Of a stretch of 41,437 bases of DNA, positions 6,615 through 13,414 are shown piece after piece (within the stretch, counting starts at the first letter, position 1; each line of letters begins with the position of its first letter). The stretch comes from a virus: IMG/VR virus record IMGVR_UViG_3300018080_000058, positions 1-41,437 of that record. One strand, given 5' to 3'. The translations under genes were made by a program, and so were the position numbers. Below the pieces are notes generated by a model, which worked only from the letters and a program-made list of their open reading frames with translations, was not told where the DNA came from and did not search any database.

Positions 6615-6638
6615 GGGGCGGGGGCAGCGCCCCGCCCC
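6615..6638 (-). other. Intercistronic GC hairpin
   Basis: GGGGCGGGG (6615-6623) pairs with CCCCGCCCC (6630-6638) around a 6-base loop, between the 6661-6849 gene and the ribosome site of the 6299-6592 gene. Confidence 0.6.
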
Positions 6639-6660
6639 GATCTAGCTACAGGGCCTGGGC

Positions 6661-6849
6661 CTATGCCCAGCCCTCCCCCCACAGCTCCCGCCCAGCCTTC
6701 ATGTCCCGCAGCTCGTGCTCCACAGCGCGCATTCGGTCCTGAGTCCGCTGCAGCGCCTCCCCGTCGCACGCCGCGGCCTCGTCTTTGGCCTTCCTCTCCA
6801 GCCCAGCCCAGAGCAGCACTAGCTCGCGCGCCTTCTCGTATCTGTTCAC
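6661..6849 (-). CDS. 62-residue helical protein, GTG start
   Basis: The GTG at 6849 follows GGGAGGG. The protein is wholly helical and charged (N-R-Y-E-K-A-R-E-L-V-L-L-W), probably coiled-coil. No family recognised. Confidence 0.55.
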   Translation of the reverse strand: MNRYEKARELVLLWAGLERKAKDEAAACDGEALQRTQDRMRAVEHELRDMKAGRELWGEGWA

Positions 6850-6859
6850 GTCGCCCTCC

Positions 6860-7165
6860 CTATAGGTTGTGCTTCTCGCGCAGGTAGCGCCGTTCGATTG
6901 CGTCCGCCCAGTCATACAGGTTCGCATAGCCTGGCTCCACCGAGCCGTCCCCTGCCAGTATGAGCAGCCGCCCTATGATCTCGCCGTGGGCGTCCTGCTC
7001 TCGCACGTATCCGCTGTCGTCCCTCTTGGCCACCTCCTGCAGCGCGTGGGCGCAGTCGATCAGCTGGCTTCTGATCTTGCGCAGCTCCCCCGCCCTCTCC
7101 GCAGCCGCGTCCATGCAGCTGTCCCGATACGCCCCAGCCCACATCTCCCGCTCTGCTTCCGTCAT
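6860..7165 (-). CDS. Hypothetical helical protein, 101 residues
   Basis: The ATG at 7165 follows GGGAGGGCAT. The protein is predicted mostly helical, with a C-terminal Y-D-W-A-D-A-I-E-R-R-Y. It lies within the tightly packed P3 operon. No family recognised. Confidence 0.6.
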   Translation of the reverse strand: MTEAEREMWAGAYRDSCMDAAAERAGELRKIRSQLIDCAHALQEVAKRDDSGYVREQDAHGEIIGRLLILAGDGSVEPGYANLYDWADAIERRYLREKHNL

Positions 7166-7176
7166 GATGCCCTCCC

Positions 7177-7389
7177 CTATTCCAAGCTGCAGGCGTCATA
7201 CATGGCGTCCGTCACCATATCCTGCAGCTCTTCCACCGTGCTGTCCCGCAGGCCTTTCACAGCTGCCATACGCTCGATCTCGCCCCAGGCTTCGTCCTGC
7301 AGCCGCTCAGCCTCTGCCAAGTCGCCAGCCATCACGATCCGCTCGCAGTACGTCCAAATTCGCGCTCTGGGGTGTAGCAGTTTCGCCAT
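7177..7389 (-). CDS. 70-residue helical protein
   Basis: The ATG at 7389 follows AGGGAGGCCAAC, placed directly after a 14-bp perfect hairpin. The N-terminus is basic and the rest is an acidic amphipathic helix (E-E-L-Q-D-M-V-T-D-A-M). No family recognised. Confidence 0.6.
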   Translation of the reverse strand: MAKLLHPRARIWTYCERIVMAGDLAEAERLQDEAWGEIERMAAVKGLRDSTVEELQDMVTDAMYDACSLE

Positions 7390-7404
7390 GTTGGCCTCCC
7401 TGTT

Positions 7405-7437
7405 CTGGGGGGCGCTGGAACGGCCAGCGCCCCCCAG
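7405..7437 (-). other. Intercistronic hairpin with a perfect 14-bp stem
   Basis: CTGGGGGGCGCTGG (7405-7418) pairs with CCAGCGCCCCCCAG (7424-7437) around a 5-base loop. In the transcript it follows a stop codon and the word CGGCAAAGCTG, and is followed within a few bases by AGGGAGG. It is the strongest of the intercistronic hairpins and lacks a T-run. Confidence 0.75.
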
Positions 7438-7446
7438 CTTTGCCGT

Positions 7447-7722
7447 CTAGCGGTACGCGTCGATCCGGTAGCTCTTGCCGTGGAGTTCGATGTGCGGCTT
7501 GCCCGAGCCGATCCCCCCCTTGGAGTAGAGCCCGTCCATCGCGCTGCAGCGCACAGTGTAGCCTGCAGCCCTCAGCTCGCGCGCGCGTGCGTTGCGAGCC
7601 TTCATCGCCGCCTTCGCGCCCGCCTTCATGTCCCAGCGGTACCATCCGTCGGCGGTCCACTCAAAGCCAAAGTCCACGCTGTCAAAGTGCTCCTGGCTTC
7701 GGTCGCTGGTCACTTGCCACAT
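7447..7722 (-). CDS. Hypothetical protein, first gene after promoter P3
   Basis: 91 residues. The N-terminal part has a small beta-rich look (D-F-G-F-E-W-T-A-D-G-W-Y-R-W). A basic helix (A-M-K-A-R-N-A-R-A-R-E-L-R-A-A-G) and a strand-rich end (H-I-E-L-H-G-K-S-Y) follow. The ATG at 7722 follows GGGGGGCAAC. No family recognised. Confidence 0.62.
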   Translation of the reverse strand: MWQVTSDRSQEHFDSVDFGFEWTADGWYRWDMKAGAKAAMKARNARARELRAAGYTVRCSAMDGLYSKGGIGSGKPHIELHGKSYRIDAYR

Positions 7723-7767
7723 GTTGCCCCCCTCGGGTGCTTGCCTTCCCCTGTCCATCACGCCCCT

Positions 7768-7799
7768 AGGGTACCATACACTTGCCAGCGTGTCAAGTG
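7768..7799 (-). promoter_or_regulatory. Promoter P3 with palindromic operator
   Basis: TTGACA (7791-7796) and TACCCT (7768-7773) with a 17-base spacer. The palindrome TGTCAAGTG / CACTTGCCA spans 7779-7799. Third of four cassettes; its 19-bp box is 11 bases further upstream than in the others. Confidence 0.85.
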
Positions 7800-7827
7800 A
7801 TTATCCAGCAGATTCGGCCATCTGTGC

Positions 7828-7846
7828 GGCATATTTACGGATGGCA
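7828..7846 (-). promoter_or_regulatory. Conserved 19-bp upstream box, copy 3
   Basis: Identical to the other copies, but 28 rather than 17 bases separate it from the palindrome. The 11-base difference is one helical turn, so the box stays on the same face of the DNA (centre near -76). Confidence 0.8.
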
Positions 7847-7866
7847 TGGCACTCCCTGAACAGCAC

Positions 7867-7893
7867 GGAGGGCACCCGTCTGGGGTGCCCTCC
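7867..7893 (-). terminator. Hairpin upstream of cassette 3
   Basis: GGAGGGCACC (7867-7876) pairs perfectly with GGTGCCCTCC (7884-7893) around a 7-base loop, between the end of the 7916-8254 gene and the box. No T-run; terminator role inferred from position. Confidence 0.55.
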
Positions 7894-7915
7894 TGTCCCG
7901 CGTCTATGCTGCCTC

Positions 7916-8254
7916 CTATCCCTCAGTGGCCTCCCGCGTCAGCGCCACAATCACGCCGTGCTCCCAGCGCGCCTCATGCAGCGCGTTCAGCTCGCGCACA
8001 GCGCCCATCGTGTTCACGGCGCTCTTCAGGCGCTCGCCCCAGTCCATATAGGCGATCAGCGCCTGCTCCACGTCATCCTCAGCTGCCACAGCCTCAATCA
8101 GCCGATCCGCTTCACGGTGCAGCTCTCGCAGCTGCTCCTCGATCCAGCGCCGCGATCCAGCCTCCGCGCGCTCGATCCGGCCCTCGCCATAGCTCCGCGC
8201 CAAAGCTGGCTTCCACCCGTCCAAGGCCCCCATCAGCTGCTCCACGTTTGCCAT
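7916..8254 (-). CDS. Hypothetical helical protein, 112 residues
   Basis: Almost entirely helical, charged and leucine-rich (W-I-E-E-Q-L-R-E-L-H-R-E-A-D-R-L-I). The ATG at 8254 follows AGGGAGGCAAAC. It is the second gene of the P4 unit and resembles the other helical small proteins of this region in style, not clearly in sequence. No family recognised. Confidence 0.62.
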   Translation of the reverse strand: MANVEQLMGALDGWKPALARSYGEGRIERAEAGSRRWIEEQLRELHREADRLIEAVAAEDDVEQALIAYMDWGERLKSAVNTMGAVRELNALHEARWEHGVIVALTREATEG

Positions 8255-8268
8255 GTTTGCCTCCCTGC

Positions 8269-8532
8269 CTACCGTGCGCTCTTGTGCTGCCGGCACCGGC
8301 GGCACACTAGCTTTTCGCCCATCCACTCGTTCGCAAAGGCCACTCTCACCGCGTCCCGCAGCCAGTCGGCGGGCACCTTGTCCACGTGCGTCATGTTGCA
8401 GCGGCTGCAGCGGTATCGCACTTCCACCAGCCCGTCCGCGTCCGCCTGCGGTTTCTCCGCAAGCGCCGCGTTGCCCAGCGCGCGAGCCATCTGCTCTGTC
8501 AGCGCGTCTTTGGTCACCGTGGTCCCCAGCAT
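8269..8532 (-). CDS. Zn-ribbon protein, first gene after promoter P4
   Basis: 87 residues. A helical N-terminus is followed by a two-knuckle metal site: C-S-R-C-N-M-T-H (about 42-49) and C-R-R-C-R-Q-H (about 77-83). Four cysteines in two CxxC pairs separated by about 30 residues fit a Zn ribbon or HNH-like knuckle, but no nuclease H-N-H pattern is seen. The ATG at 8532 follows AGGGAGGCAAGA. Confidence 0.65.
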   Translation of the reverse strand: MLGTTVTKDALTEQMARALGNAALAEKPQADADGLVEVRYRCSRCNMTHVDKVPADWLRDAVRVAFANEWMGEKLVCRRCRQHKSAR

Positions 8533-8567
8533 TCTTGCCTCCCTGTCCGCTCCCTCAGCCTGACGTA

Positions 8568-8599
8568 ATGGTAGCATATGCTTGCCATATTGTCAAGTG
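8568..8599 (-). promoter_or_regulatory. Promoter P4 with palindromic operator
   Basis: TTGACA (8591-8596) and TACCAT (8568-8573) with a 17-base spacer. The right arm TGTCAAGTG (8591-8599) is invariant; the left arm is degenerate here (TGCTTGCCA, 8579-8587). First promoter after the late-operon terminator. Confidence 0.85.
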
Positions 8600-8616
8600 A
8601 TTATAGGCGATTCATG

Positions 8617-8635
8617 GGCATATTTACGGATGGCA
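8617..8635 (-). promoter_or_regulatory. Conserved 19-bp upstream box, copy 4
   Basis: Identical to the other three copies. It lies 17 bases upstream of the palindrome and ends only 7 bases before the terminator stem. Confidence 0.8.
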
Positions 8636-8639
8636 AGGC

Positions 8640-8665
8640 AAAAGGCGGGCCACAGGCGCCCGCCT
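8640..8665 (-). terminator. Intrinsic terminator of the late operon
   Basis: In the transcript, stem AGGCGGGC (8658-8665) pairs with GCCCGCCT (8643-8650) around a 7-base loop, followed directly by TTTT (8643-8640). It lies 40 bases after the stop of the last lysis gene. A second small inverted repeat (CTAGGG/CCCTAG) precedes it. This is the best intrinsic terminator in the genome. Confidence 0.8.
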
Positions 8666-8705
8666 CGGAGAGGGCCGCCCTAGGGTGGCGTGCCCTAGAG
8701 CGCGA

Positions 8706-8987
8706 TCATTGCGAACGACGCTTGGCCACCGAGAACACGCCACACGCCCCAAAGCCGGCCAGCAGGCCCTGCAGCACGCGCTCCAGCCAAGCCTCAAACG
8801 TCACGTCCCCTGCGATCACCCCAGCGCATGCAGCCAAGACCAGCCCCATGACCACCGCCGCCAGCACAGCCCAGCGGTCGCGGATCGGGGTTTGCCCGTC
8901 GTCACCCTTCGTCAGCGCCTTCAGGCCCTCCAGGAGCAGGGCCACTAGCGCCGACCCCGCGAGACCGTATAGTTCGAAATCTAGCAT
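8706..8987 (-). CDS. Holin-like membrane protein
   Basis: 93 residues with two hydrophobic segments (about 9-25 and 38-60) separated by a polar loop containing K-G-D-D-G-Q-T. A third, weaker hydrophobic stretch (about 68-86) is followed by a basic tail K-R-R-S-Q. Size, topology and location beside M23 and glycosidase genes fit a phage holin, which would permeabilise the inner membrane at lysis. Its start overlaps the end of the preceding membrane/coiled-coil gene by 86 bases. No specific holin family assigned. Confidence 0.65.
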   Translation of the reverse strand: MLDFELYGLAGSALVALLLEGLKALTKGDDGQTPIRDRWAVLAAVVMGLVLAACAGVIAGDVTFEAWLERVLQGLLAGFGACGVFSVAKRRSQ

Positions 8988-9351
8988 CGCGCCCCTCCAG
9001 TACGCTTGTCAGCGTCGCCATTAGCTCCAGCTGCTTCTCGATCTCCAGCACTGCCTCTTTCACGCCCTGCAAACACTTGCCCTGCTCTTCCATGATCCGC
9101 CCCTGGGCGGCGATCATGTTGTCCATACGCTCCACCATCAGCACGACCAGCGCCTCATACGCTTTGCGCGCCTCGCCCGCATCTTTCCGAGACGTGACAT
9201 AGATCAGCACAGACAGCAGGCCGCCAATGCCGCCCACAGCCCCCGCCAGACCAAAGAGCGATTCGTTGCCCGACACCGCTCCTGCCGTCATGCCTACGAT
9301 GCTGATGATGCTCAGAATCAGGGCGTAGGCGCCCGTCAGCGCCGGTTGCAT
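8902..9351 (-). CDS. Membrane-anchored coiled-coil protein of the lysis module
   Basis: 149 residues. Two hydrophobic segments come first (about 8-25 and 32-53). A long charged coiled coil follows (about 57-115, V-E-R-M-D-N-M-I-A-A-Q-G-R-I), then a basic, glycine- and proline-rich tail. The ATG at 9351 follows GGGGGGAG. The layout resembles holin-associated or spanin-like membrane proteins, but there is no motif to decide. It may form a holin pair with the overlapping downstream protein. Confidence 0.6.
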   Translation of the reverse strand: MQPALTGAYALILSIISIVGMTAGAVSGNESLFGLAGAVGGIGGLLSVLIYVTSRKDAGEARKAYEALVVLMVERMDNMIAAQGRIMEEQGKCLQGVKEAVLEIEKQLELMATLTSVLEGRDARFRTIRSRGVGASGPAPGGPEGADEG

Positions 9352-9392
9352 GATTGATCTCCCCCCAAAGCGCACGCGCTGCGAACGCTGGA

Positions 9393-10580
9393 TTATACGG
9401 CGTCCTCGGCCCACACAATCCGCACGCCGCCCGACGCCGTCCACTCCCACAGGTGCCATCTGTTCGTCCTCGGGTCAAACCCATACTGCCGCGCTCCAGC
9501 GGGCGTCGCGTCAAATTCGTGACTGGCGCAGTACTGGCCCGCTGCCTCGATGGCATTCTTCAACGCCGCGACAGGATTCAGGCGCAGCCTATGCTGGCGC
9601 GTGCTGTCCAGATACGCCTGCGTCAAGGGGGGGAGTCCCGATCCTGGATCGGGTTGGCTGACCGGCGGCGCCCCCTCCTGCCAGCGTGCCACGTCATAGA
9701 CGGCGGCGGCAGGGGCCTTCCCATCGTGCCAATGCCCGTTATGGCCCATGCCCGTGCCCAGCATCCACAGCGCAACCCCGCCGACCATGGGGTCCTGGGC
9801 TACCATCCGCAGCCATAGCGCGATCCGTTCCCCCGCTTTGCTGGGCCAGAAGCCCGGTGACGGGTAGCCTGCCTCTGTCATATACAGTACCTTGTCGGGC
9901 CACAGCTCCCGAATCTTGCGGTAGCGCGCCCCGTAGAATTCGTCCATGATGTTCGTCGTCCAAGCCGTCGCGCCCTGCTCCCCTCGGCGGTGCAGGTAAA
10001 TGTGGCAGCCGATCACGTCGCCCGCTCGTATAGCGTCCGCTGTCAGCGCCGTCGCCCCCGTGCCGTCCCAGCCATGCAGCCAATAGGGGGCGTCATGAGG
10101 ATCGCCTGGACAGCGCACGTCATGATAATCGGTCAAGCTCAGCACGTGTAGGCGCACTCCTGGAGCATGGGCACGAATGCGATCTGCCAGCCTGCAAAAC
10201 GCCTCGTTATAGTGGCGCAGATCGTCCACGTGCTCGCCAAACCCCTCCCATTGTGCCCAGCGCGGCTGATTCGGCTCGTTCCAAGGCTTCAGGTGCAAGC
10301 TGCCAGCAGGCCAGACCTGCAAAGCCTCGTCCAGGGCGCGCCTGCAGTCGTCAATGTAGCGGTCCACAGCGGCTAGGTTGTACTCCTGCGGCACATAGTA
10401 GGGGCGCACCACCGCCTCACCCTGCGGTGCCAGCTGCCGCACAGCGCGCAATTCCTTCAGCCCTATGGCCTCGAACGGGATATAGACGAACAGGTCTGGT
10501 CTGACCAGCGCCATGATCCGCCAGTCCACGTCGTCAATCGGGTTGATGTTCCCAGCATGCCAGCCCAGCCGCAGGCCCAT
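9393..10580 (-). CDS. Clan GH-A-like glycoside hydrolase (TIM barrel)
   Basis: 395 residues. The pattern fits a clan GH-A (beta/alpha)8 retaining glycosidase. L-K-P-W-N-E-P-N (about 98-104) carries the N-E-P acid/base glutamate E102, and L-Y-M-T-E-A-G-Y-P (about 232-240) carries the nucleophile E236. H193-Y195 fits a substrate-binding strand. There is no signal peptide. A small C-terminal domain (about 315-395) could bind wall or sugar. The start overlaps the M23 gene's stop. In this context it is either an endolysin cleaving cell-wall polysaccharide or a virion depolymerase. Confidence 0.75.
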   Translation of the reverse strand: MGLRLGWHAGNINPIDDVDWRIMALVRPDLFVYIPFEAIGLKELRAVRQLAPQGEAVVRPYYVPQEYNLAAVDRYIDDCRRALDEALQVWPAGSLHLKPWNEPNQPRWAQWEGFGEHVDDLRHYNEAFCRLADRIRAHAPGVRLHVLSLTDYHDVRCPGDPHDAPYWLHGWDGTGATALTADAIRAGDVIGCHIYLHRRGEQGATAWTTNIMDEFYGARYRKIRELWPDKVLYMTEAGYPSPGFWPSKAGERIALWLRMVAQDPMVGGVALWMLGTGMGHNGHWHDGKAPAAAVYDVARWQEGAPPVSQPDPGSGLPPLTQAYLDSTRQHRLRLNPVAALKNAIEAAGQYCASHEFDATPAGARQYGFDPRTNRWHLWEWTASGGVRIVWAEDAV

Positions 10581-11251
10581 TATTCGCCTCCCCAGTCTGC
10601 AGGGGCGTCGCCGCCCAGAATGATCTCCGTGCGGTATGCCAGCCCGTCGGTTCTGTTCACCAACGCCTTCAGCTGGCGACGCACCGAGTCCCGTACCCGC
10701 ACAGCCTCCGCCTCTAGCTCGTCCGCACGTGCCAGCGCCCGCACGACCCGCTCCTCCAGCGTCCAGCGTAGCTCAGTCGCCGCCTGCCGCCCTGCCTCGA
10801 TTTGCCCTTCTGCGTCCGCCATGTTCGCCTCCAGATATGCCATCGGATCATACCGCGCGCCCTCCACGGCTAGTTCCCAGTGAAGATGGGCTCCCGTCAC
10901 CATGCCCGTCGCCCCCGTCCAGCCCAGCACTTCTCCCCTCTTGACGTAGCGAGTGGGCATGCTGGCGCTGAGATGCGCATAGTAGCAGACAGCCGCCCCT
11001 GCCAGCGTATGGCCGTCCCAGTCACAAAGCTCGATCCAGCCCATCTCCAGACGGACATAGCGCCCAAACCCATACTGGTACTGATTGCATTCCACCGCCT
11101 TCCCGTCTGCCGCTGCCAGCACGGGCGTCCCCAGATCGGCCCGCAGGTCAACGCCCTGATGGACAACGCCTGCCAGCCGTGGATCGTCGCTGGTCGCGCC
11201 GAAAGGCCAGGTCACAAACAGCCGCGTGTCCAGCGGCCTATGCAGCCGCAT
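10580..11251 (-). CDS. M23 (LytM-type) metallopeptidase
   Basis: 223 residues. The peptidase domain fills residues 1-140. Zn ligands of the M23 family are visible: H31 and D35 (H-Q-G-V-D-L-R), with H124 as third ligand in H122-L-H124, plus catalytic H93 in Y-Y-A-H-L-S. M23 enzymes cut peptide cross-bridges of peptidoglycan. A coiled coil (about 145-200) and a short C-terminal segment follow. There is no signal peptide, so export needs the holin, or the protein rides in the tail. It sits between tail-tip genes and holin-like genes. Confidence 0.85.
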   Translation of the reverse strand: MRLHRPLDTRLFVTWPFGATSDDPRLAGVVHQGVDLRADLGTPVLAAADGKAVECNQYQYGFGRYVRLEMGWIELCDWDGHTLAGAAVCYYAHLSASMPTRYVKRGEVLGWTGATGMVTGAHLHWELAVEGARYDPMAYLEANMADAEGQIEAGRQAATELRWTLEERVVRALARADELEAEAVRVRDSVRRQLKALVNRTDGLAYRTEIILGGDAPADWGGE

Positions 11252-11272
11252 GCCGCCCCCTATCTGCCGTCG

Positions 11273-11449
11273 CTACAGGCAGCACCGCATCTCCAGCTCC
11301 ATGATGCGGCTCAGCCCCCCGCCCTCATCCGGCGGCAGCAGGTTTTCGTCATAGTCCACTTCTAGCAGCACCTGGGTGAACCGATGCACTTGGTCCTCGT
11401 CCAGATGGTCCGCCTCGAGCAGCCCCTGCGTTACCCTCCTGTCTGTCAT
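11273..11449 (-). CDS. Short repeat protein, paralogue A
   Basis: 58 residues. The ATG at 11449 overlaps the upstream TGA as TGATG. It is closely related to the 13411-13668 protein, with a near-identical N-terminus (D-R-R-V-T-Q-G-L-L-E-A-D-H-L-D-E-D-Q) and L-L-E-V-D-Y-D-E afterwards, but one repeat unit instead of two. The R-x-T-Q-x-L-L-E-V strand-like repeats resemble small proteins in the tail regions of other phages. Structural role probable, exact place in the virion unknown. Confidence 0.65.
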   Translation of the reverse strand: MTDRRVTQGLLEADHLDEDQVHRFTQVLLEVDYDENLLPPDEGGGLSRIMELEMRCCL

Positions 11450-11838
11450 CAGCCGAACCGCCCATACCCGACCACCACGAACGGCACAGCCGCCGTGGTG
11501 ACCTTGTCCAGCTGCAGCCGAATCAGCTGGCTACCATAGGCGTGCGTCAGCACAAAGCTGCAGGACACCGCCGTGTCAGGCGGGGTCTTTGCCCAGATCG
11601 TCTCAGGGTCGTTCTCCTCGTACAACGCCCGCAAGTTCGCGGGGTCCGCTGTCGGGGCCACAGCCGCGCCCAGCGTGCTGTCTGCATCAAACCCCGCACA
11701 GTTGGGCACGATGATGCGGAGCATCTTATACGTCGCGCCCAGGTCCACGACCGCGCTGTCGGTCTCGCCGCTGTCTATGCTGCCAGCCCGCAGCACAGGG
11801 GCCTCTTCCACTGCTTCCACTGGTGTCCGTGGGGGCAT
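11449..11838 (-). CDS. Hypothetical tail-region protein (beta-rich)
   Basis: 129 residues. The ATG at 11838 was chosen over 11856 because AGGAGG lies 6 bases upstream. An acidic, proline-containing N-terminus is followed by alternating hydrophobic strands (Y-K-M-L-R-I-I-V-P, S-C-S-F-V-L-T, V-P-F-V-V-V-G-Y), suggesting a beta-sandwich. Its place between two tail-associated genes suggests a tail or fibre accessory protein. No family recognised. Confidence 0.6.
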   Translation of the reverse strand: MPPRTPVEAVEEAPVLRAGSIDSGETDSAVVDLGATYKMLRIIVPNCAGFDADSTLGAAVAPTADPANLRALYEENDPETIWAKTPPDTAVSCSFVLTHAYGSQLIRLQLDKVTTAAVPFVVVGYGRFG

Positions 11839-11859
11839 GTCGTCCTCCTTGCCCACAGC

Positions 11860-12384
11860 CTACAGAATCTGATAGAAAGCTGCCGAATGATGGTGCATGT
11901 TTGGTGGCGCTGCCGACGCGGTGATTTGCGGAGCGCCGCTATGCTGAACAGCCCAGAATTCCACAAAGTTTCCAGCGGTCAAGACCACCTCGCCGCTAAC
12001 CGCGGTGAGCACGCTGGCCGCCGCTGGGTTGTCCTGATTCTGTTGCATATACTCCCAGTTGACCCCGTTTACCCGAATCGCCGCATAGAAGCGATTCCCT
12101 ACGCCTCCGCCGCGTGGCAGCTGGATGCTCATGCTGCAGCTCCACGTCCCGTCACGGTCTGCCGTGAACCGCGTTGGGTTGCCTGGACTCCAGAAGCCGC
12201 GCGTGTCCTGGATCACCGTGTCATAGATGCACGCCGTCCAGACGCCATTCGCAAACGGTTGCCCAGCGATGTTGAAGAGGCGCGCCCCGCCCTGCGGCCC
12301 CAGCTCCACAGCTTCCAGCCGCTGCAGCCGCTGTTCCAGCGCCACAACCCGCGACACTAGCTCGCGCGATACGTCACTCGACAT
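11860..12384 (-). CDS. Fibre-like protein with C1q/TNF-type jelly-roll candidate
   Basis: 174 residues. A short coiled coil (about 8-25, V-S-R-V-V-A-L-E-Q-R-L-Q-R-L) is followed by a beta-rich domain. Segments such as T-A-D-R-D-G-T-W-S-C-S-M-S-I-Q-L and F-Y-A-A-I-R-V-N-G-V have the look of trimeric C1q-like heads that cap phage fibres. The end is histidine-rich (M-H-H-H-S-A-A). A trimeric receptor-binding tip or head decoration is likely. The gene overlaps the Gp37-like gene by 11 bases. Confidence 0.6.
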   Translation of the reverse strand: MSSDVSRELVSRVVALEQRLQRLEAVELGPQGGARLFNIAGQPFANGVWTACIYDTVIQDTRGFWSPGNPTRFTADRDGTWSCSMSIQLPRGGGVGNRFYAAIRVNGVNWEYMQQNQDNPAAASVLTAVSGEVVLTAGNFVEFWAVQHSGAPQITASAAPPNMHHHSAAFYQIL

Positions 12385-13414
12385 AGTCCAGCCTCGCCAC
12401 GATCCGCTCCCCATCTGGCCCAAACGAGCCTGTCACGGCTTTGATTTCGCAGTCGTAGATCTCGTCCCCATATTCCGCCTCGATCAGGTCGCCCAGATCC
12501 CATTCCACTTGAAAGCGCGCCCCAGGCCGATCTTCCAGCACAGCCTGGAAGCGCCGCTGCAGCCCGTGTTCCTCAAGCGCGCCGTCCGCATAGTCCGTCA
12601 GCGCCGCCCCGGTCCTGCAGTGACGGGCGTCCGCAAGCGCCTCGCGCCGCCCCCACGGGCTAAGGGCCAATCGCGCCGCATTGGACACTTCCACCACAGA
12701 CCGCAGCTCTTCCTGGCCTTGGCCTGCCACGTAAACATAGGTGGCCTCGTCGGTAGCGTCATCTTCCAGCACAGCCGCTGTCAGCGTGCCACGTCGCAGC
12801 GAGAACGGCGTCATGGTGCCGCGCCTGTCCAGCCCCCGCTGGCCCTGGAACGTGCGAAACTCCATAGTGGTGCGCGTGACCCAGCACAGATCGAAATAGG
12901 TTGGGTCGTCCAGCGTGACCGATTCCTCGCTCAAGCTCTGCAGCACGGACAGCAGGTTGTGTCGGGGCGCGCTCTTGGTCACGCTGGTGCCCAGCGATAG
13001 ATCGGCCTGGACTGCCAGCCCATTGCCAGACCAGTCACGCGCTCCAGCTGCCAAACCGCCCAAGTTCTCCCTGACATATGCCTTCATGAGATCGTCTATG
13101 GTGCCCGTCTTCACGGCCCCCGTGCTGCCTGCCGCAGCATCCACGATTCGCCCAGCCAGCAGGCTGTTCCGCCCCAGCCCCGTCAGCACGACCTGCTCAT
13201 CCCCCGTCTCGTTCACGCTGCGGCGCAGCGCGCGCAAATAGTAGCTGTCGATGAGCCGCGACATGCCATCGCTGCCGCGCCGCCACAAATCGACGCGGCG
13301 ATCCACAGCGTAACGGGCAGGGTCAAAGTCGGCTCGGTCATAGACCAGCTGCAGCTTGCCATACCCGTTCAGCACCGTGGTCCACTGGATGCGCGCTGCG
13401 TTGCTGATGATCAC
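12374..13414 (-). CDS. Siphovirus ReqiPepy6 Gp37-like tail protein
   Basis: 346 residues. The N-terminus (N-A-A-R-I-Q-W, G-K-L-Q-L-V-Y, R-R-V-D-L-W-R), the central L-L-A-G-R-I-V-D-A-A-A-G and the C-terminal segment with G-D-L-I-E-A-E-Y-G-D-E fit the ReqiPepy6 Gp37-like family. These proteins sit at the tail tip beside Dit and probably form part of the baseplate hub or tail-associated lysin scaffold. No catalytic motif is visible here. Four-base overlap with its upstream neighbour. Confidence 0.75.
   Translation of the reverse strand: MIISNAARIQWTTVLNGYGKLQLVYDRADFDPARYAVDRRVDLWRRGSDGMSRLIDSYYLRALRRSVNETGDEQVVLTGLGRNSLLAGRIVDAAAGSTGAVKTGTIDDLMKAYVRENLGGLAAGARDWSGNGLAVQADLSLGTSVTKSAPRHNLLSVLQSLSEESVTLDDPTYFDLCWVTRTTMEFRTFQGQRGLDRRGTMTPFSLRRGTLTAAVLEDDATDEATYVYVAGQGQEELRSVVEVSNAARLALSPWGRREALADARHCRTGAALTDYADGALEEHGLQRRFQAVLEDRPGARFQVEWDLGDLIEAEYGDEIYDCEIKAVTGSFGPDGERIVARLDYVE

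Noticed and set aside
274-7437. All GC hairpins in the small-gene operons as intrinsic terminators
   Set aside because: Most are followed directly by a ribosome site and not by a T-run. Only the hairpin at 8640-8665 has stem plus TTTT in the right order; 4839-4862 is borderline.
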